From Saitoella complicata NRRL Y-17804 (taxonomy: Eukaryota > Ascomycota > Saitoellomycetes > Saitoellales > Saitoellaceae), in the NCBI RefSeq assembly GCF_001661265.1, contig NW_017567001.1:372001-436000 (forward strand): 64,000 nucleotides of DNA, in the 5' to 3' direction. Below are positions 40,458 to 52,451 of this stretch, piece by piece; positions within the stretch are counted from its first letter, which is position 1; every line of letters starts with the position of its first letter. The translations under genes were made by a program, and so were the position numbers. The notes under the pieces are model-generated. The model was given only the letters and a program-made list of their open reading frames with translations, ran no database searches and was not told the origin of the DNA.

Positions 40458-41936
40458 ATGTTCGGCTTGACTGTTGTCGTCGTATTCCTCATTCTGTACC
40501 TCCTCTATCCTGACCGGGCTATCGGTACCAGGGCAAGACCTGACCTCCCCGGTCCGCGTGGCTTGCCTTTCCTTGGGAACCTTTTGCAAGTTCTTCCAGC
40601 TGTCCGTGCTCATCGCATTCTCGAGCTTGACCTTGCATGGTTCGGGAAGTACGGGAAGTTCTTCAGCCTCACAATGCCTGGTGTGGGTCGTACGATCTTC
40701 CTCTGTTCTCCAGACTCCGTCGAACATATACTGAAAACGAACTTTGAGAACTACGAGAAAGGTTGTGTCTTCAACTCCAATTTGAAGGCCCTTTTAGGCG
40801 ATGGTATTTTCAATGTCGACGGACACGCGTGGAAGACGCAGAGGAAGGTTGCCAGTTATATTTTCACAGCAAGGGCGTTCAAGACTGTTATTGCACAAGT
40901 CTTTGAATCAGAGACGAACCGAGTCATTGATATCCTTCGACAGCACGCGCATACCAACCCTGACGTTCCTTTAGACTTGCAAGCACTATTCTATCGCTTC
41001 ACATTGAACTCCTTCAGCTTAATTGCATTTTCGAAGGACCTCCATCTCCTCGATGATCTGGAGAAACCAGTGGAATTCTCTGAAGCTTTTGATTATGCTC
41101 AGGAGACTTGCGGTGGTCATTTTACGAAACCTTACTGGAAGTACTGGGAACGCTTTACTTCTCGCGGTCGCAAGTTCGAGAAGATGTGCAAGGTGATTGA
41201 CGAAATGACGTATTCCATCATCAATGAGAAGAAGAACCAACCGAAGTACGATACACCGCCGAAAGCGGGCACTAAGGACCTCATGGACCTCTTCATGGAA
41301 TATCGCGATGAAGAGGGCAACGCCTTGAACGAGAAAGAGCTCCGCGATATCATGCTGAACTTCATTCTCGCCGGCAGGGACACCACCGCCAACGTCCTCA
41401 CTTGGAGTGTCCACTTGCTCCTGCTCAACAAGGAGACTGCTTCCCTTCCCTCCCCTGTCACGTACGACACAATCCGCCAACACACCTACGCTTACGCAAC
41501 CCTTTATGAAACCCTCCGCTTGCGGCCCAGTGTGCCCAGGAACAGGAAACTCGCACTCAAAGATGACATCGTCCCATGCGGCGTCCAGAACGTCCTCGTC
41601 AAAGCCGGTGATAGTGTCATGTGGATTCCGTGGGCTATGGGTCGCCAAACGGATATCTGGGGCGACGACGCTCTCGAGTTCAAACCTACACGCTGGCTCG
41701 AACCGGAGACGAGCAAGTTAAAGGCCATTTCCCCGTACCAGTCTATTGCATTTCATGCGGGACCTCGTCAGTGCCTTGGGAAGGTGTTTGCAGAGCAGGA
41801 GGCTTTGAGGATGTTGTTGCCGATGACGAGCGGGTTTGAATTCGAAAGGGTTGGAAGTGCTGACGTGGGCTACGAAAAGAGTCTAACTCATCCCATGAGG
41901 GGTGGGTTATGGGTCAAGGTCAAGGAGAGAACATGA
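40458..41936 (+). CDS. Cytochrome P450 monooxygenase (microsomal, CYP52/704-like)
   Basis: Single exon, 492 aa. N-terminal anchor MFGLTVVVVFLILYLLY, then the hinge PGPRGLPFLGN. The I-helix is ILAGRDTTANVLTW (AGxDT), the K-helix is YETLRL (ExxR), and the heme loop is FHAGPRQCLGK with the axial Cys. Between the I-helix and ExxR the sequence is about 20-25 residues shorter than in most eukaryotic P450s; most of the J helix seems missing, though all other core motifs are present. The GDGIFNVDGHAWKTQRKVAS helix C and the general pattern fit fatty-acid or alkane hydroxylase clans. Substrate unknown. It stands alone, with no pathway partners next to it. Confidence 0.92.
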   Translation: MFGLTVVVVFLILYLLYPDRAIGTRARPDLPGPRGLPFLGNLLQVLPAVRAHRILELDLAWFGKYGKFFSLTMPGVGRTIFLCSPDSVEHILKTNFENYEKGCVFNSNLKALLGDGIFNVDGHAWKTQRKVASYIFTARAFKTVIAQVFESETNRVIDILRQHAHTNPDVPLDLQALFYRFTLNSFSLIAFSKDLHLLDDLEKPVEFSEAFDYAQETCGGHFTKPYWKYWERFTSRGRKFEKMCKVIDEMTYSIINEKKNQPKYDTPPKAGTKDLMDLFMEYRDEEGNALNEKELRDIMLNFILAGRDTTANVLTWSVHLLLLNKETASLPSPVTYDTIRQHTYAYATLYETLRLRPSVPRNRKLALKDDIVPCGVQNVLVKAGDSVMWIPWAMGRQTDIWGDDALEFKPTRWLEPETSKLKAISPYQSIAFHAGPRQCLGKVFAEQEALRMLLPMTSGFEFERVGSADVGYEKSLTHPMRGGLWVKVKERT

Positions 41937-42231
41937 TTTGTGATGTTTCTCTGCTCGTCCGAAAATGAGGCTCGCATGCATCTGTTCTTCCCGCGCCGCA
42001 TGTGTTATACGAAGTATGGATACCTACCTTGTACCCAGACTCGAGCACACAGGATGAAATATTAGCACAGAAGTTACCGCGGCTATCAAGATTACCATTA
42101 CTAAGTTTACCGTCTAAAACAACATACGCTCTTCCCGAGACTCCTACACTGTCGGATATACAAGGAATAACAAATGCGTAAAACCCAAACTTGAAAACCC
42201 AAAGACACCCCTCTCACTCCTCACTCCTGTT

Positions 42232-45200
42232 TTACATCCCACGGTTGGTGTTCAGCTCTGCCCTCTTCATCTGCTCGATCCTCTGCTTGAGCTGTGCAGT
42301 GACCTCAGCGGCCCTCTTCCAGCTCTCGATAGGTTTGCTTGCGGGGCCTGTACCTGTAGCAGGAGTGGTCGTTGGGGGAGCAGAAGAGGTACCTGAGCTC
42401 ATCGAAGAGGTCGCGGGTTTGGTTGGTGATCTTAGCCCAGACGAAGCGGCATAACGACTGGTGTACGAACCCGCGGCTGAGCTTGCTCCAGATCCCAAAC
42501 GAGTGATCGATGGTGGTGGCAGCTCAGACTTAGAGTCTCTCTCACATCCGTTTTCCTTGTCTTCGGACGAAGCAAGGCTTGAGGAACTTTGGGTACGACC
42601 ATAGCCGAGGCCATTACTGTGATGAATGGGAGTGAATGAAGAGCTTGACGGCGTTGGGCTTCCGGGGATACCGGTGCGCAAATAACTCGTTCTCTTGACC
42701 GAGCTCGGCGGTGCCATAGTGGGCTCGGCAGACCTGGTCGGTTCCATCCTCGAGCTGGCGGGCTCTCTTGGTGCAGGAATCTCCCTCCTCGCACCAAATC
42801 CACCACCAGTTCCCAAGGCAACTCGTCTCCGTTCCCGAAGCGCCATGTTCGCATCCTGCAATTGCCTCAACAAGCTCTCATTTTGCCTCTCGAGCTCCTT
42901 CCACCTCATTTCCATTCGCTCCAATCTCGTCGCGTCTTCATCACCGACATTCTCCCTCAGCATTCTGTTCTCGTCCTCCAGATCGGCGATGCGAGCTTTG
43001 CGGTTCTCATCCATGACATCGTATTCGCTGATCAACCTCTCTGCACGTTCTGCGCGATCCTTCCACCCATCATAGCCATCCTCCGTATCGGTACCGGCGG
43101 GCATGGCGGTCCGTGGCGGGTTCTTCCTCAAAGTCTCCATCTCACGCTGGGAACGGGCCAACTCCTCCCTGGCACCTTCGAGATCAGCACGAGCACGGGT
43201 CAGCTGAGTGGTAACCGTCTTCACATTCAGCTTCTCCCTAATTTCGGCATCAGCCAGCTCGGCGTTCTTGTCACGCAAGATATCCATCTCACGCTTCATG
43301 ACGCGCAGTTCATCCTCCAACGCGGCCTTCTCGGCGGGGTCAATGCCACCAGCACCACCATAGGAAGGAGCGGCAGAAGGCGCAGGTTCACGAACAAGGG
43401 AGCGTGAGGTCAAACCACGACCAACACCCAACCGTGGCTTCTCCGCAGGGGGAGCGGAGTATTCTTCTTCCCTCTCCTCGAACGCGGATGCAGGGCGACT
43501 CCTCTCTGGGCTTGACGGTGGACGCGCAACACTGCTTGGCCTCGCCAGTCCAGGCTTCGTCAGTCTGCTTGCGCCAGTGGCACCAGTAGCACCAGGAGGT
43601 CTTCTCGCAGTTGGCTTCGCCGCCAATGGCTTCTTCTCCTCCTCCGGCTCAGGCTCCGGACTAGGCGCACGCTTAACCATGGGCTTCTTGACCAAGCCGG
43701 GCTTTGCCGGGGGTCCCTTGGATAAAGGCCTCTTCGTTGCACCTGCAGGTGCCTTCGCGACAGGCTTCGGCTTCTCGGGCTTCGCCTTAACCTCCGCCTT
43801 CTCGAAGAACTCCTGAATCTTAGCTTTACGGGCCTTGTCGTCCACCCCCTCAAGGTAAGGGTTCATCGCGCGTTCACCAATGATCTTCATCAACGTACCC
43901 AATGCCTCGGCAGCGGAGGTACGAACAGGTTCGAAAGAGTCACCGAGCAACTTCACGGACTCTTCCGCGATGGACTTCTGCTCACCCTTGGAAGGAACGA
44001 CCGGGGTGGTTCGCAAGCACCGTACGAGAAACTTGAGTGACTCGGACTTGACTTGCGGGTTCTTGTGCTTCAGACCAGTCTCCGTGATGTTCTCCAGAAC
44101 GTCCGCAAGTCCACAGGCCTCGAAGACGGCATCCATCGCTCCAGATAACGCCTCAACCACGGACGCCTTACGTTCCTTCAACCTCTCCATCACGCAGGAG
44201 ACAACCTCACTCCTCCACCTTACAAACGCACTTCGCAAACCCTTAGCTAATGCAGTCAGACACTGCGCAGCGAGCGTAACGACAGCAACGTTTGCGTCCT
44301 TCTGACAAATCCTGGCAAGCTGCGCAACAATATCGTTCAGATCGTTGTCATCCTGAATACGTGGTACCGACACCGCGATCAAGAAATCATCCAAAGCTTC
44401 CTTCCTATCCTTCCACTTAGAACTTCCCAATGCCTCCATCAGCGGTGCCTGAGGGCACTTCTTCAGCACGTCTGCGGGCTCGGAAAGGTCGAATGCGTCC
44501 ATTTCTTCACCTGCCTCTTCCTCGGCGCCGTCATGGTTTTCATCACCACCCGCGTCTCCTCCACCTAGCAGTTCAGGATCCTGACACTTCAGGTATCTTT
44601 CTGGCTTCGCTTTGCCTGCTTCATCCGCGTTGAACAATGCATCAAGTTCCTTCAATTGTACCGGCTTCAGGTCGGAAAGCGCGGGTCTCAGTGCCTCGCC
44701 CAAGTATTTCCACAACTCCACTGTCAATGCTTGCGCCTCTGCTCTGACATTCTTATCAGTGTGACCGAACAACTTCGGCAGGACTGCCAACACAGGCTTT
44801 GGTGGTACGACCTTGACACCGTATGCATGTACAAGTTCTCTGAGTGCCGCTGTTGCTGCTGCGACAAGTTTTGGGAGTTTGTGAGAGAGGAAGGGGATAA
44901 AGTCATCGAGAATTGGCTGAGCCGATGGAGGGTTGTCGAGGTACGAGGCGTAAAGAAGCAGAAGGTCTTTAGCGAGCGCTTTCGTGCCGGGACGCGTCGA
45001 TGGAAGGGCCTTCTCGATTAAGGTTGGGAGGACAACGGGACGTGTTCTGCGTACATGTCAGCGACCGTGCGATGCGATTGCGGGTAGACAACGAGCATAC
45101 ATAGCCGAAGCCACATGCCGTGTGCCAACCCGGCGATAAAAGCATACCTATTCGCGCATTGCGCACCGCCAAACTCCACGTATGCCTTCGTACACGCGAT

Positions 45201-45434
45201 ACCCTTCTCCATTGCGACGACATTACTATCTCCCACTACCTTCTTCCACATCCCGTCATCTCTGAATTCCCTGAAAATGGGGTCCGTTTCATCTGCAGTC
45301 TTCGAAAATGCGTTCGTAGCCTCTTCGTAAGCCTCTGAGCGGACCTTCCAGGACGTATGCGTGAGACGCTGGGGGAGCGGAATGGAGGAGAAGTCCTCTT
45401 GAGGAGGCGCACCGCCGTCCGGAAACTCGTTCAT
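42232..45434 (-). CDS. XMAP215/Stu2/Alp14 microtubule polymerase (TOG domains)
   Basis: Two exons, complement(join(42232..45046,45148..45434)), 1033 aa; the 101-nt intron joins GGAQCANR to TRPVVLPTLIEKAL. TOG1 spans about residues 15-240 (RLTHTSWKVRSEAYEEA, ...HTDKNVRAEAQALTVELWKYLG). An acidic linker leads to TOG2 at about 280-515 (GSSKWKDRKEALDDFL..., VRTSAAEALGTLMKIIG). A basic Ser/Pro/Ala-rich lattice-binding linker follows. Coiled coils lie at about 660-735 and 780-840 (LEDELRVMKREMDILRDKN, RKARIADLEDENRMLREN), which dimerise fungal members. The protein adds tubulin at microtubule plus ends and works at kinetochores and spindle poles. It is divergent from LIS1/Pac1. Confidence 0.95.
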
Positions 45435-45847
45435 GGCTATTATGACTGATCAGAAGTAATTGTCGAAGTTGCTGAGCTCCTGATGCCCTTACGGTGCTGA
45501 TGGTGATCTGATGTTTGGGTGATCGTACTTTGTTTTGAATCGAGCGCTGGCCCAGCAACCATCAGGCACATGAGTGTACGAAGGACAACACGTTTCCTCG
45601 GAGCAATAGAATCGAAGACACATCAACCTGTTTTTTAAGGCATGTTTAAGATAGTAAACGAATTTCCTTGCTTCATTCATGGCCTTTACCTGCCTCCTCC
45701 TGCGCTGTACGTAGGCACTGCATGCCGGTGGTCGGTCGTATACTCCCAGCCGCTCCGTCCAACAACTTCTCCAATTCTCGATCGTCAATCTCAATTGCGT
45801 TCTCTCGGTCTCTTAGAATCCTCCTATAGCCAGCGGAACCGTTCTTC
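45435..45847. promoter_or_regulatory. Shared divergent promoter (Stu2-type / LIS1)
   Basis: 413 bp between the opposed starts of two microtubule-regulator genes. No supported gene; open frames here are antisense-type. No TATA box seen. Confidence 0.55.
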
Positions 45848-47249
45848 ATGGCGACAAACGGCTCAGCAGCCGCATACAACCCACCACCATCCGTCCTCGG
45901 CCCAAAGCAACGGACAGATCTCCACCTGTCACTGCTGGCGTACCTCCAATCGCATGGATTTGAGCGAGCATATACTGCACTACGAGACGACCTACAAGAA
46001 AAGGGTGGTCTGGACGCTGGGGCAGAGGACGACAAGAAGTATGTGGGGCTATTGGAGAGGAAATGGAGCAGCGTCGTGCGATTACAGAAGAAGGTCACTT
46101 GTTTCGTAACCTTGATGCCTGATATATGCTAATGTATACATACAGAACATGGAGCTGGAAGGGAAGCTTAACTCGCTCTCACTCGACCTGAAATCCACCA
46201 CATCATCACCAGGCCCGAACGACACGACGACAGCTACCACCAATTCCCTGCCTCGAACTTCAACACTGCGGCATACATTAACATCGCACCGCGATCAAAT
46301 AAACTCGTGCGCATTCCATCCGAAATACACTCTTCTGCTTACCGCCTCAGACGACACCACTGTCAAACTCTGGGACCACGATGCTGGATCTCTGGAGCAA
46401 ACCTTGCGTGGACATACAAAATCCGTCCTAGCAGTTGACTGGTCAGAAGACGGAAAGAGAGCTATCAGTGCTGGTGCAGATACGCTTGTGAAGGTCTGGG
46501 AAGACGAAGGGAAGGGTAATGGATGGGCGTGTGTACGGACACTGGTCGGGCACGAGCACTCAGTACATGCTGTCAAGTTCCTACCGGGTAACGACGGACG
46601 AGCAATAAGCGGAGGCAGAGACACGACAGTCAGGGTATGGGATACCGCCACAGGTTTTTGTCTCAAGACTATCATCATCGGCGGCGGAAACGAGTGGATC
46701 CGGTCTATCTCGCCTTCAACACCACCCACCACCGCCGGCGCAGCGTGGAGCAACCTCGTTGCTGTAGCAGGGAACGATCAAATGGCCCGCATCATCGATA
46801 TCGGATCCACTGACAGCACCCCCAAATCTGAACTCGTGGGTCGGCATTCCCACGTTATCGAAGCTGTGGCATACGCGCCAGCTACGGCGTCCTCGTATCT
46901 GCACACACTCGCCAAGATCCCGAAATCGACGCCTACAACATTCCTTGCTTCTGCATCTCGAGACCGCTCCATCACCATCACTACTTCCACTAACATCCCC
47001 GTCCTCACCCTGAATGGGCACGACAATTGGGTACGAGCGGTTTCGTGGCATCCGTCTGGTCGGTATTTGCTGAGTGCCAGTGATGATCGGAGCGTGAGAG
47101 TCTGGGATCTGGAGCAGGAGGGACGGTGTGTCAGGGTACTTGACGACGCGCAAATTGGGTTCGTCAACTGCTTAGCTGGTGACAAGGAAGGGAAGGTATG
47201 GGCTACTGGCGGTGCGGAGGGTGAGGCCAGGGTTTGGGGCACCGCGTAA
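45848..47249 (+). CDS. PAC1: LIS1 / nuclear distribution protein Pac1 (NudF)
   Basis: Two exons, join(45848..46093,46146..47249), 449 aa. The LisH motif is at about residues 25-55 (LHLSLLAYLQSHGFERAYTAL). A coiled-coil dimerisation helix ([26 protein letters not shown]) runs across the intron. Then seven WD40 repeats (HRDQINSCAFHPKYTLLLTA, GHTKSVLAVDWSEDGKRA, GHEHSVHAVKFLPG, ..., GHDNWVRAVSWHPSGRYLLSASDD). The 52-nt intron has an unusual GTCACT donor. LIS1 with NudE regulates dynein and moves nuclei in hyphae. Family length is normal. Confidence 0.95.
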
Positions 47250-47580
47250 TGCTGCGAGAATGGCTGAGTGAAGCTGCGATAGATCGAAATCGGCATCGAT
47301 AACGGGGGTTGTTTCTGCATATCTATTTCTTCGGGGCGTACATGTGTACGGAGTTCTTGTTTGTCATATCAAGGGTCTTAGGGTCGGTATACTGCAATAC
47401 ACATAATGTAATGGGGATCTAGAAGTCAACAGCACATCACAGCACATCATTCGAAGGACGAGAACATGGCCCACACATTCAAGTAATGCAAAATTCCAAT
47501 CCAATCCATTTTATCAATACCACCCGCACCGATATTAGTATAGCACCCCTATCTTTCCTAAGCGAACTTTAACCCCACAT
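47250..47580. other. Convergent 3' spacer
   Basis: 331 bp between LIS1 and Ran 3' ends. Contains a short direct repeat AGCACATCAC around 47435. Nothing else supported. Confidence 0.45.
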
Positions 47581-48494
<914 letters not shown>

Positions 48495-48948
48495 TGTTAT
48501 TATGTGTGTGATGTGGGAATTGACGAAGGGAGTCTGCGTCCTCTTGCGTTTGTGTTGTTGATTTTTCGGAGCGAGCGTGACGACGAACGAAGAAACCAAA
48601 CTGCAGGTGGCGACCGACGAAGACAATGGAATGAAGATTTGTGAATGGGAAAGTCATTGAGAAACTACTGTTTTACGTTCAGATTACGAATCGCCTTTTA
48701 CAAGATACGCAAGACGTCTTGCGGGATCACGTGCAAGGCGGGTTGTCGATCCTGGAAATTCTAAAGATATCAATTCTCAGCGTCCACCTCATACTGGAGG
48801 TAGCGAGATCTACCGCATACTACGCTATGTGCGGCGAAATATGTAGGCTAGAAGCTCGATCATGCGACGTGTAATGCCCTCAGCCCGTAAGGCTCCTCAC
48901 CGCTCGATGCTCACGGTTCACTGTTTCCGCACTCCAATGTAAACCATC
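48495..48948. other. Ran promoter and TFIIE-beta 3' flank
   Basis: 454 bp without a gene I can support. The part next to Ran holds its promoter on the minus strand. Confidence 0.45.
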
Positions 48949-49949
48949 TCATGTGCTCTGCCCCTTGAATCCCTGATAATCCTTCAGAATACCCGCCATA
49001 TGTGTATTAGTCTCCTTTCCCCTCCTCCTCTTCGGCCTCTTCACCTTGTCATCCACAACCGCCTTCACCTTCACCGTACTAGGATCCACACTTGTAGGCT
49101 TCAATCCAAACTTCTCCAACTCGGCAGGTACATCAGCTTCAGGCGGTAGTCTGAGGGAATTCCACATGTTCTTGAATTCGTCGTCAATTCCACCCAGTTC
49201 CCCACCGGTGTTGGCCCAGGTCATGCGTAGGGTCTTCTCGGCGTTTTGGGCACGGAGGACGAGAATTTTGCCTTCATGTTCGGCTTGTTCGCAGCCTGCA
49301 ACGACATCTGACCAGGATTCCTTCAGATCTTTTATGGACATGCCTTTCATCGTCGTCTCTGCCCTCTGGCGGAGGAATTGGACAAGGGAGGGAACATCGT
49401 ACACAGGGTGTTCAGGGGCGTAGGAGTATGTATCTGAGGCTGGATCATAGCGGATTTTGACGGAGGTTGAGGAGGAGGCAGAGGACAGGGAGAAGAGGCG
49501 GGTTAAGGTTCTGTGGGTGCTTGAGTTGAGGGGGATGTTGAGGTAGGAGAATAAATCAAGGGATTTCATCGGAGCGCCTTTTTCCTGTACCATCCTGTCA
49601 GCCAGGCATAAACGTAATGTTGACGGACGTTATGATACCTTCAACTTATCCTCCGCATACTTGACCTGCGTCAACAAATGATTCCCGCTCCCCGTATCCG
49701 CAGGCTGCGAGTATACAATTGGCTGAGCCTTCTTGGACTTCTTCTTTGGTGTGCCAGGATCGCTTGGATATCCAGGACTTCCGACAGACACGACCTCCAC
49801 ATCCTCCGCTGGCCGCTTCACCATCGCTCTCTGGATCGTCGGGATCGCTCGGGGCTTCTGTGCCGCGGCCTGCTCATTGCATTAGGACCCTTTCATCCAA
49901 TTCATCTCTTCACGTCAGAGCAGCATACATTCCGTAGTAGATCTGACAT
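48949..49949 (-). CDS. Transcription factor TFIIE beta subunit (Tfa2)
   Basis: Three exons, complement(join(48949..49584,49639..49869,49929..49949)), 295 aa. The first exon is 21 nt (MSDLLRN); its AG acceptor could be GAG or the CAG three bases later, a one-residue difference. The central part holds two winged-helix domains (NHLLTQVKYAEDKLKEKGAPMKSLDLFSYLNIPL; PVYDVPSLVQFLRQRAETTMKGMSIKDLKESW). The C-terminal basic block KRPKRRRGKETNTHMAGILKDY is the strongly conserved TFIIE-beta tail. It works with TFIIE-alpha and TFIIH in promoter opening by Pol II. A second ATG at 49824 would remove the first 22 residues. Divergent from Mdm35 across 159 bp. Confidence 0.88.
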
Positions 49950-50108
49950 CTCGCCGGTGTAAATGTATGGTATTTACTTCGTCGTTCAGTTCATCGCGGT
50001 GTTTACGTACGACGTACCTCCATGCAGGTTCATGCAATATCGGGATCGTCCTCGACGTAACCTCCAAACCGAATCTTCCATTTATTCAATCACGAACAAC
50101 AACGAACA

Positions 50109-50467
50109 ATGTCGGCAAGCGTAGGACCCGATTGTACCGAACTGAAGCAGAAGTACGACTCGTGCTTCAACGACTGGTATGCGAACAAGTACGTCGTCTC
50201 TTTTCCCGGTTGTCATTTGGACAGGAATTGATCTGATGAGCACAGGTTCTTGAAGGGAGTTGCGACAGTGAATGAGTGCGAGGACACGTTCGTTGACTAT
50301 AAAGCCTGTGTTATGGTAAGTGTTGCGTCAGCGTGAGAGAAGGAGGACCGAGTGCTGACAATGACGTACAGAAAGCCTTGAAGGAGAAGAAAATTGACGT
50401 TATGCTCGATGAGGCCCGGAAAGAGGCGCCGTTCGAGAAGGGTGGCAAGTTCAACTCTGGCATGTAG
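50109..50467 (+). CDS. MDM35: Mitochondrial intermembrane-space protein Mdm35 (TRIAP1)
   Basis: Three exons, join(50109..50188,50246..50315,50372..50467), 81 aa. The twin CX9C motif is exact: Cys9-Cys19 and Cys38-Cys48 (CTELKQKYDSC, CEDTFVDYKAC). The C-terminal helix reads KALKEKKIDVMLDEARKEAPF. Mdm35 is imported by Mia40 and pairs with Ups1/Ups2 (PRELI) to carry phosphatidic acid and phosphatidylserine between mitochondrial membranes. Length matches the family. Too fragmented to stand out as a single open frame. Confidence 0.95.
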
Positions 50468-50723
50468 ACGGCTCTCGATTCGAGATGTATGATATGGAGG
50501 GAGGATCTTGCATGGGCTCAGAAAATGTATCGGTAGAAGACCGTCAAGGATCGAAGCCATTGAATGAATTATAATCCGTCGCAGACGTAATTTATCAAAC
50601 GAAAAATCGCGCAAAGGGCCAAGAATCGTCCCGTTCCCCATCTATCATATATCATGTCGAGTGTCCACACGAAACATCACCACAAGCTGTCATTCATCGC
50701 ACATCCTCATCCCTACGATCTGC

Positions 50724-52015
50724 CTAGGCCTGCCTCTCATCCTTCTTCCCATTCTCATGGGGCGCATGTGCCGGTGCAGGCAAATACCCGTCCTTCTTTG
50801 GTGCGTCCGGCTTCGTATAAAGGTACGTAGCAAACAACACCACACTACACCCGATCACGAAGTTCATCGTGATGACGAAAGAGAAGAGGTAAACGGATGC
50901 GATGAACGAAATCAAAATAGAGACGGAGGTCGCGAAGTTTTTCTATCGCCTGAAGTCAGTACGAGGAAAATAACGAAGGGTGGGAAGGGTAGGGGAGGAG
51001 AGGGGAGCAAGTACCATGATGTTATCCGCATACGCAACACACAACGCAACCACAATCCCCCCAGCCGCCTGCAAGATAATCGCACCCCACACAACCGGAT
51101 TATACCCCCAAAAGAACCCCAAATCCCGAATCTGTACACCATCTTTGGACACCATTCCAATGATCGCCGGGACGAGTGAGAAACACGAAAGCTGGACGTT
51201 TCGGACCCAGAGGGTTGCGGAAGTGCCTTTGAGGACTTTTTCGAAGTAGACGCCTGCGAGGCCGGAGATTAGACATGCGACTAACACGGCGAAGAGGCCC
51301 AGGGTTGGCTTCATGTCTGTTGTGGTGTGGGAGGCGGCGGGGGAGGAGGTGGTGGTGGAGGTGGGGAGTTGTACGATTGCGACACCGGCCGTGAGGAGGA
51401 TGAGTGAGATCCATTTGAGGAGGGAGAGAGAGCGGTGGAGCATCGTGACGGAAAAGAGTGCTGTTGTGAGGATTTTTAGCTGGTAGGTTACTTGAAAGCT
51501 TGCTGCGTCCAAATTCGACACCGCAACATATCTGTGCTCTCCATATCAGCACTCTGTACCTCGATCAACCATGAGCATAGCAAAGGGGATAAGGAACGCA
51601 CTGTAGGTTATTCTGCAACGTATACAACGCAGCCGGGATCATCAACTTCCAAGCATCCCCCCCAAAAACCTCCTTCCCAAACGCACGCAACGAAAAACTC
51701 GCACCATCCCGTCTCTTCCCGTCACGCAATGCGATAGCGGCACAGATGAAGAGTTTGATTACTTCGTTGAGGAAGACTGCGGTGGAGGTGAAGTAGCGGG
51801 GAGCGTTGGGGGTGGTGGTTGAGGTTGGCATGATGCGGGAGTAGTGCATTACGAGGATGAGGGCGGAGTTCTGGACGGTGAGCTGTGGAGGGTTGGAGGT
51901 TAGTGATTGGACATGGGAGGAGAGGGATGGGGAGGGAGGGAGGAAGGAGACGAACGGTGACGAGGGATATGTATTTGAGGGGAATGCCCCACATTGTAGC
52001 GTTTGCGTCCACCAT
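50724..52015 (-). CDS. UDP-galactose/nucleotide-sugar transporter (SLC35A, Gms1-like)
   Basis: Four exons, complement(join(50724..50942,51015..51531,51602..51882,51956..52015)), 358 aa; introns 70-73 nt. Start MVDANATMWGIPLKYISLVTLTVQNSALILVMHYSR is the family's first membrane segment. Ten segments follow, with landmarks [63 protein letters not shown] and AYADNIMKNFATSVSI. Such proteins exchange UDP-galactose or UDP-GlcNAc for UMP in the Golgi; the sugar cannot be fixed from sequence. The cytosolic tail is Pro/Lys-rich. A GTC/GAC-type microsatellite sits directly upstream of the ATG. Confidence 0.93.
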
Positions 52016-52451
52016 TGTCGTCGCAGTCGCAGTCGCAGTCGCAGTAGTAGTAATAGTAATAGTAGAGACTGTTCTTCAAACTGCCTTCTCAATCGACCGT
52101 GCGTCTTGAGGTACCGGTGTACAACGTGCTGCAGAGGAGACCCTGAAGCTTATAGCGTGCCAAGAAACGGAGATTGAGAAACGACAAAGTTGACACGTCC
52201 GTATTAGATAAGGACAGCCGTTTCCCTAACCGAAACTGTCCGTGCGGGTCGGGATTTGTAGTATTGAAGCCCAGCTGTATGGGTAACCTTATTTCCCGCG
52301 TCGTCGGCAGCAAGTCACCTCAATTGCAATTACGCCAAGTCTGGCCGCGGGGGAATGCGGCAGGACGTCACCCCAAGATTTGAACAACACGACAGACATA
52401 AAGAAGAGATTGATCGGGTTTGGGGGAAAGAGAGAAGATGGATCGATCATT
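52016..52451. other. Transporter promoter and ecdysoneless 3' flank
   Basis: 436 bp with no supported gene; starts with a microsatellite (52018-52070). Confidence 0.45.
52018..52070 (+). repeat. CGCAGT / AGT microsatellite in transporter leader
   Basis: About five CGCAGT units merge into AGT/AAT units, immediately 5' of the transporter start codon on the minus strand, so it lies in the mRNA leader. Confidence 0.8.

Noticed and set aside
26859-41936. Secondary-metabolite cluster (P450 plus phosphopantetheinyl transferase plus isochorismatase-like enzyme)
   Set aside because: The three genes are 14-38 kb apart among housekeeping genes, there is no synthase, and the transferase is the AcpS type used in mitochondria.
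47435-47460. AGCACATCAC direct repeat as a functional element
   Set aside because: Two copies of 10 bp in an AT-rich 3' spacer are expected by chance or simple slippage.
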